Notes under the pieces: generated by a model | The model's database searches: none | Told to the model about the DNA's origin: nothing | The model's input: the letters and a program-made list of their open reading frames with translations, nothing else | NCBI GenBank assembly: GCA_015058155.1 | Contig: SVCW01000007.1 | Location: forward strand, 1-62,207 | Direction of reading: 5' to 3' | DNA length: 62,207 nucleotides | Origin: Clostridiales bacterium | GTDB taxonomy: Bacteria; Bacillota; Clostridia; Peptostreptococcales; Anaerovoracaceae | Shown: positions 60,311 through 62,207 of the stretch, piece after piece | How positions within the stretch are numbered: the first letter of the stretch is position 1 | How the letters are laid out: each line of letters starts with the position of its first letter | Position numbers and translations under genes: made by a program

Positions 60311-60464
60311 AATCGCAGGAACCACGAAAAAGCAGGAAACTGTCACAACAGATAATAATGCAAATATGATTGAATCGTCCGAGAATCCTTGCTAATATAA
60401 AGCTAACAAAATATGCTTTGAATAATTTGTAAGATGTAAATAGGTTTTGAATGTGAGGTATAGC

Positions 60465-61526
60465 ATGAAGTACAGAATTGCAGTAATCGCAGGAGACGGT
60501 ATAGGACCTGAAGTAATAGCAGAAGGAGTAAAGACACTCGAAGCAGTTGCAGAAAAAGACGGACGTTTTTCTTTTGAATTTGAGCATTTCCCGTGGGGAT
60601 GTGAGTATTACTTAAAAGAAGGACGAATGATGCCGGAAAACGGAATCGAGATTCTAAAAGGATTTGATGCAATTCTTCTTGGCGCGGTAGGTTATCCGGG
60701 AGTGCCTGATCATATTTCACTCTGGGATCTTCTTCTCACAATCAGAAAGGAATTTGACCAGTACATAAATGTTCGTCCTGTAAAACTTTTAAAAGGTGCA
60801 CCGACACCGCTCAAAGATGCTACATGCGACGACATCGATATGATTTTCATAAGAGAAAACAGCGAAGGTGAATATGCGGGAAGCGGAAGCTGGCTCTACA
60901 AAGGTCAGCCAAACGAAGTAGTAATTCAGAATGGCGTTTTCTCAAGAAAAGGGTGCGAAAGAGTAATAAGATATGCATTTGAACTCGCAAGAAAAGAGAA
61001 GAAAACGCTTACAAGCATAAGCAAAGGAAATGCTCTCAATTATTCGATGGTTTTCTGGGATCAGGTTTTCAGTGAAATTTCAAAAGAATATCCTGATGTA
61101 ACGACTTATTCATATCTTGTTGATGCTGCAAGTATGTTCATGGTAAAAGACCCGAAGCGTTTTGAAGTTGTCGTAACATCAAATCTTTTCGGTGATATAC
61201 TTACAGACCTCGGAGCTGCTATCGCAGGAGGCATGGGTCTTGCGGCAGGCGCAAACCTTAACCCTGAACGAAAGTTCCCATCAATGTTTGAACCGATTCA
61301 CGGTTCAGCCCCTGATATAGCGGGAAAGAAGATAGCAAGCCCTCTTGCAACAATATGGTCGTGTGCTCAGATGCTTGAGTTCCTCGGATATCCGGAATGG
61401 GAAAAAAGGCTCATAGACATAATTGAAGAAATACTCGTTGAAGGCGAGTATCTTACACCGGATCTTGGCGGTGAGGCTACTACAGAAAAAGTAGGCGATG
61501 AGGTCATCAAAAAAATCAGAAACTAA
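60465..61526 (+). CDS. Isopropylmalate/tartrate/D-malate-type NAD-dependent decarboxylating dehydrogenase
   Basis: The 353-residue beta-decarboxylating dehydrogenase has IAVIAGDGIGPEV at its start, DHISLWDLLLTIRKEFDQYINVRP, where the basic residue contacts the substrate, IRENSEGEYAG, SKGNALNYS, DAASMFMV, TSNLFGDILTDLGAAIAGGM with catalytic aspartates, and EPIHGSAPDIAGK. The DHISLW segment and the general fit favour the tartrate/D-malate dehydrogenase branch over leucine-pathway LeuB, and no leu genes are near. Start 60465 follows GTGAGGT; a frame from 60447 is less likely. Transcribed alone with a terminator behind it. Confidence 0.82.
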   Translation: MKYRIAVIAGDGIGPEVIAEGVKTLEAVAEKDGRFSFEFEHFPWGCEYYLKEGRMMPENGIEILKGFDAILLGAVGYPGVPDHISLWDLLLTIRKEFDQYINVRPVKLLKGAPTPLKDATCDDIDMIFIRENSEGEYAGSGSWLYKGQPNEVVIQNGVFSRKGCERVIRYAFELARKEKKTLTSISKGNALNYSMVFWDQVFSEISKEYPDVTTYSYLVDAASMFMVKDPKRFEVVVTSNLFGDILTDLGAAIAGGMGLAAGANLNPERKFPSMFEPIHGSAPDIAGKKIASPLATIWSCAQMLEFLGYPEWEKRLIDIIEEILVEGEYLTPDLGGEATTEKVGDEVIKKIRN

Positions 61527-61570
61527 AATCCGGAATATTTGCAAACCGGAAAAATTTGTCATAAAAGAAT

Positions 61571-61615
61571 AAAAAAAGGCGGAGTCCTGTAATTACAGGA
61601 TTTCCGCCATTTTTA
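61571..61615. terminator. Bidirectional terminator between convergent genes
   Basis: GGCGGA/TCCGCC and CCTGT/ACAGG make a two-part stem with an AATT loop, flanked by an A7 run and T5. It serves the dehydrogenase gene and the minus-strand amidohydrolase gene. Confidence 0.85.
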
Positions 61616-61627
61616 GTATCCGTATGA

Positions 61628-62207
61628 TTATCTAGGAATATACTTTCCGAGTCTGTCATTGATTGTTACATTGTGGTCAAGTGCCAGTTTTCCGCCAATG
61701 AATACGTAATCAATACCGGTAGGTTTGATATCGAGTGTTGAGAAGTCAGCGCCGTCAAGAATTGTATCAGGGTCAAATACAGTAATATCAGCATCTGCAC
61801 CGAGTGCTATTCTTCCTTTTTTGTCGAGGCCGAGTCTCTTTGCCGGCTCGAGAGTAATCATTTCGATACCTCTTATGAGAGGCACTACTTTCTCTTCACG
61901 AACATATTTGCCGAGGAATCTCGGGAATGTACCGGCTGCTCTCGGATGACCTTTGCCGTTTGCGATAGTTGCATCGCTCGCAATCATACCGTGTCTGTTC
62001 TGCATCGCAGCTACTATTTCGTGATCCTTCATTATGAAGCCAACTGCGAGCATGTTCGGGTATTCAGCCCTAACCTTGTCGTATAGTTCCTTATCACAGT
62101 ACATGTTGCGATAAGGGTCATCTGTCAGCATGATGTCGCCGTAATCCATGCCCCATTCGTCAAAAAATTCTTCATCAAACGAAGCAGTTCCTACGAGTTG
62201 AAAATGC
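61628..62207 (-). CDS. Amidohydrolase, N-acyl-D-amino-acid deacylase-like (C-terminal part)
   Basis: The frame is open to the right edge, so the N-terminal part, including the usual first metal-binding histidines, is outside the window. About 192 C-terminal residues are visible. MIASDATIANGKGHPRAAGT contains the metal-site Asp of the amidohydrolase barrel, then FPRFLGKYVREEKVVPL, MITLEPAKRLGL, KGRIALGADADITVFDP and the return of the small beta sandwich (GIDYVFIGGKLA). The HPRAAGTFPRFLGKYVRE block is typical of D-aminoacylases and related N-acyl-D-amino-acid deacylases. Substrate is not certain. Confidence 0.8.
   Translation of the reverse strand, partial: HFQLVGTASFDEEFFDEWGMDYGDIMLTDDPYRNMYCDKELYDKVRAEYPNMLAVGFIMKDHEIVAAMQNRHGMIASDATIANGKGHPRAAGTFPRFLGKYVREEKVVPLIRGIEMITLEPAKRLGLDKKGRIALGADADITVFDPDTILDGADFSTLDIKPTGIDYVFIGGKLALDHNVTINDRLGKYIPR

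Noticed and set aside
60465..61526. Naming the dehydrogenase leuB
   Set aside because: No leucine-pathway genes are adjacent and the substrate-loop sequence fits tartrate/D-malate dehydrogenases better, so no symbol was given.

Overview
This 62 kb window is a moderately AT-rich, strictly gene-dense stretch of chromosome from a low-GC Gram-positive anaerobe, most likely a member of the Clostridia (Bacillota). The evidence is a Bacillus/Clostridium-type gene order (priA-def-fmt-yugP-rsmB-stp-prkC-rsgA-rpe; a complete division and cell-wall cluster with tandem DUF881 genes and sbp; pheS-pheT-zapA-mutS2), strong AGGAGG-type ribosome binding sites, extended -10 promoters of the form TGnTATAAT, a PASTA-domain kinase, a meso-diaminopimelate-type MurE signature, and many radical-SAM and ferredoxin-like proteins. 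A narrower placement (for example Clostridiales Family XIII relatives) is only a guess. No phage, integrase, CRISPR array or rRNA operon was seen.

Layout. 1-4.3 kb: end of a TIGR01212-type radical SAM gene, then queH-asnA-priA. 4.3-13.9 kb: a long co-directional housekeeping operon, def-fmt-yugP-rsmB-stp-prkC-rsgA-rpe-lgt, followed by ychF. 13.9-14.4 kb: a gene-free stretch with a 100-bp nested palindrome, a 214-bp repeat with terminal inverted repeats, and two terminators. 14.4-17.1 kb (minus strand): a lipoprotein, deoC with a hairpin leader, and an MFS transporter. 17.3-18.3 kb: an unknown very cysteine-rich protein. 18.5-35 kb: the dcw cluster mraZ-rsmH-ftsL-spoVD-like PBP-murE-murF-mraY-murD-ftsW-murG-murA-ftsQ-DUF881-DUF881-sbp-ftsZ. 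It has an MraZ operator array at its head, an N-terminally short MurE and no ftsA. 35-45.3 kb: an OB-fold protein, a SpoU-type rRNA methyltransferase, pheS-pheT-zapA-mutS2, a DUF523 gene and argS. 45.3-49.8 kb: two radical SAM proteins, a TPR protein and a lipoprotein. 49.9-56.8 kb: a minus-strand ornithine-cyclodeaminase-family gene, then pstS-pstC-pstA-pstB-phoB-phoR behind a putative Pho-box array. 56.9-59.5 kb: an ECF S-component, purC and a [4Fe-4S] protein. 59.7-59.95 kb: tRNA-Asn, tRNA-Leu and initiator tRNA-fMet. 60-60.4 kb: a second copy of the terminal-inverted-repeat element. 60.4-62.2 kb: an isopropylmalate/tartrate-type dehydrogenase and the end of an N-acyl-D-amino-acid deacylase-like amidohydrolase.

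How the genes work together. Most of the window serves translation (asnA, def, fmt, rsmB, rsgA, pheST, argS, tRNAs), cell-wall synthesis and division (the dcw cluster plus lgt and zapA), Ser/Thr phospho-signalling of wall state (stp/prkC), and phosphate acquisition (the pst/pho operon). The observations most worth checking are a PstS whose two halves appear in circularly permuted order, a MurE that begins at its P-loop and lacks the UDP-binding N-terminal domain, and the two-copy repeat element with conserved internal spacing. The absence of ftsA, phoU and rlmN from their usual neighbourhoods, and several structured leaders in front of deoC, ftsZ and murA, are also notable.
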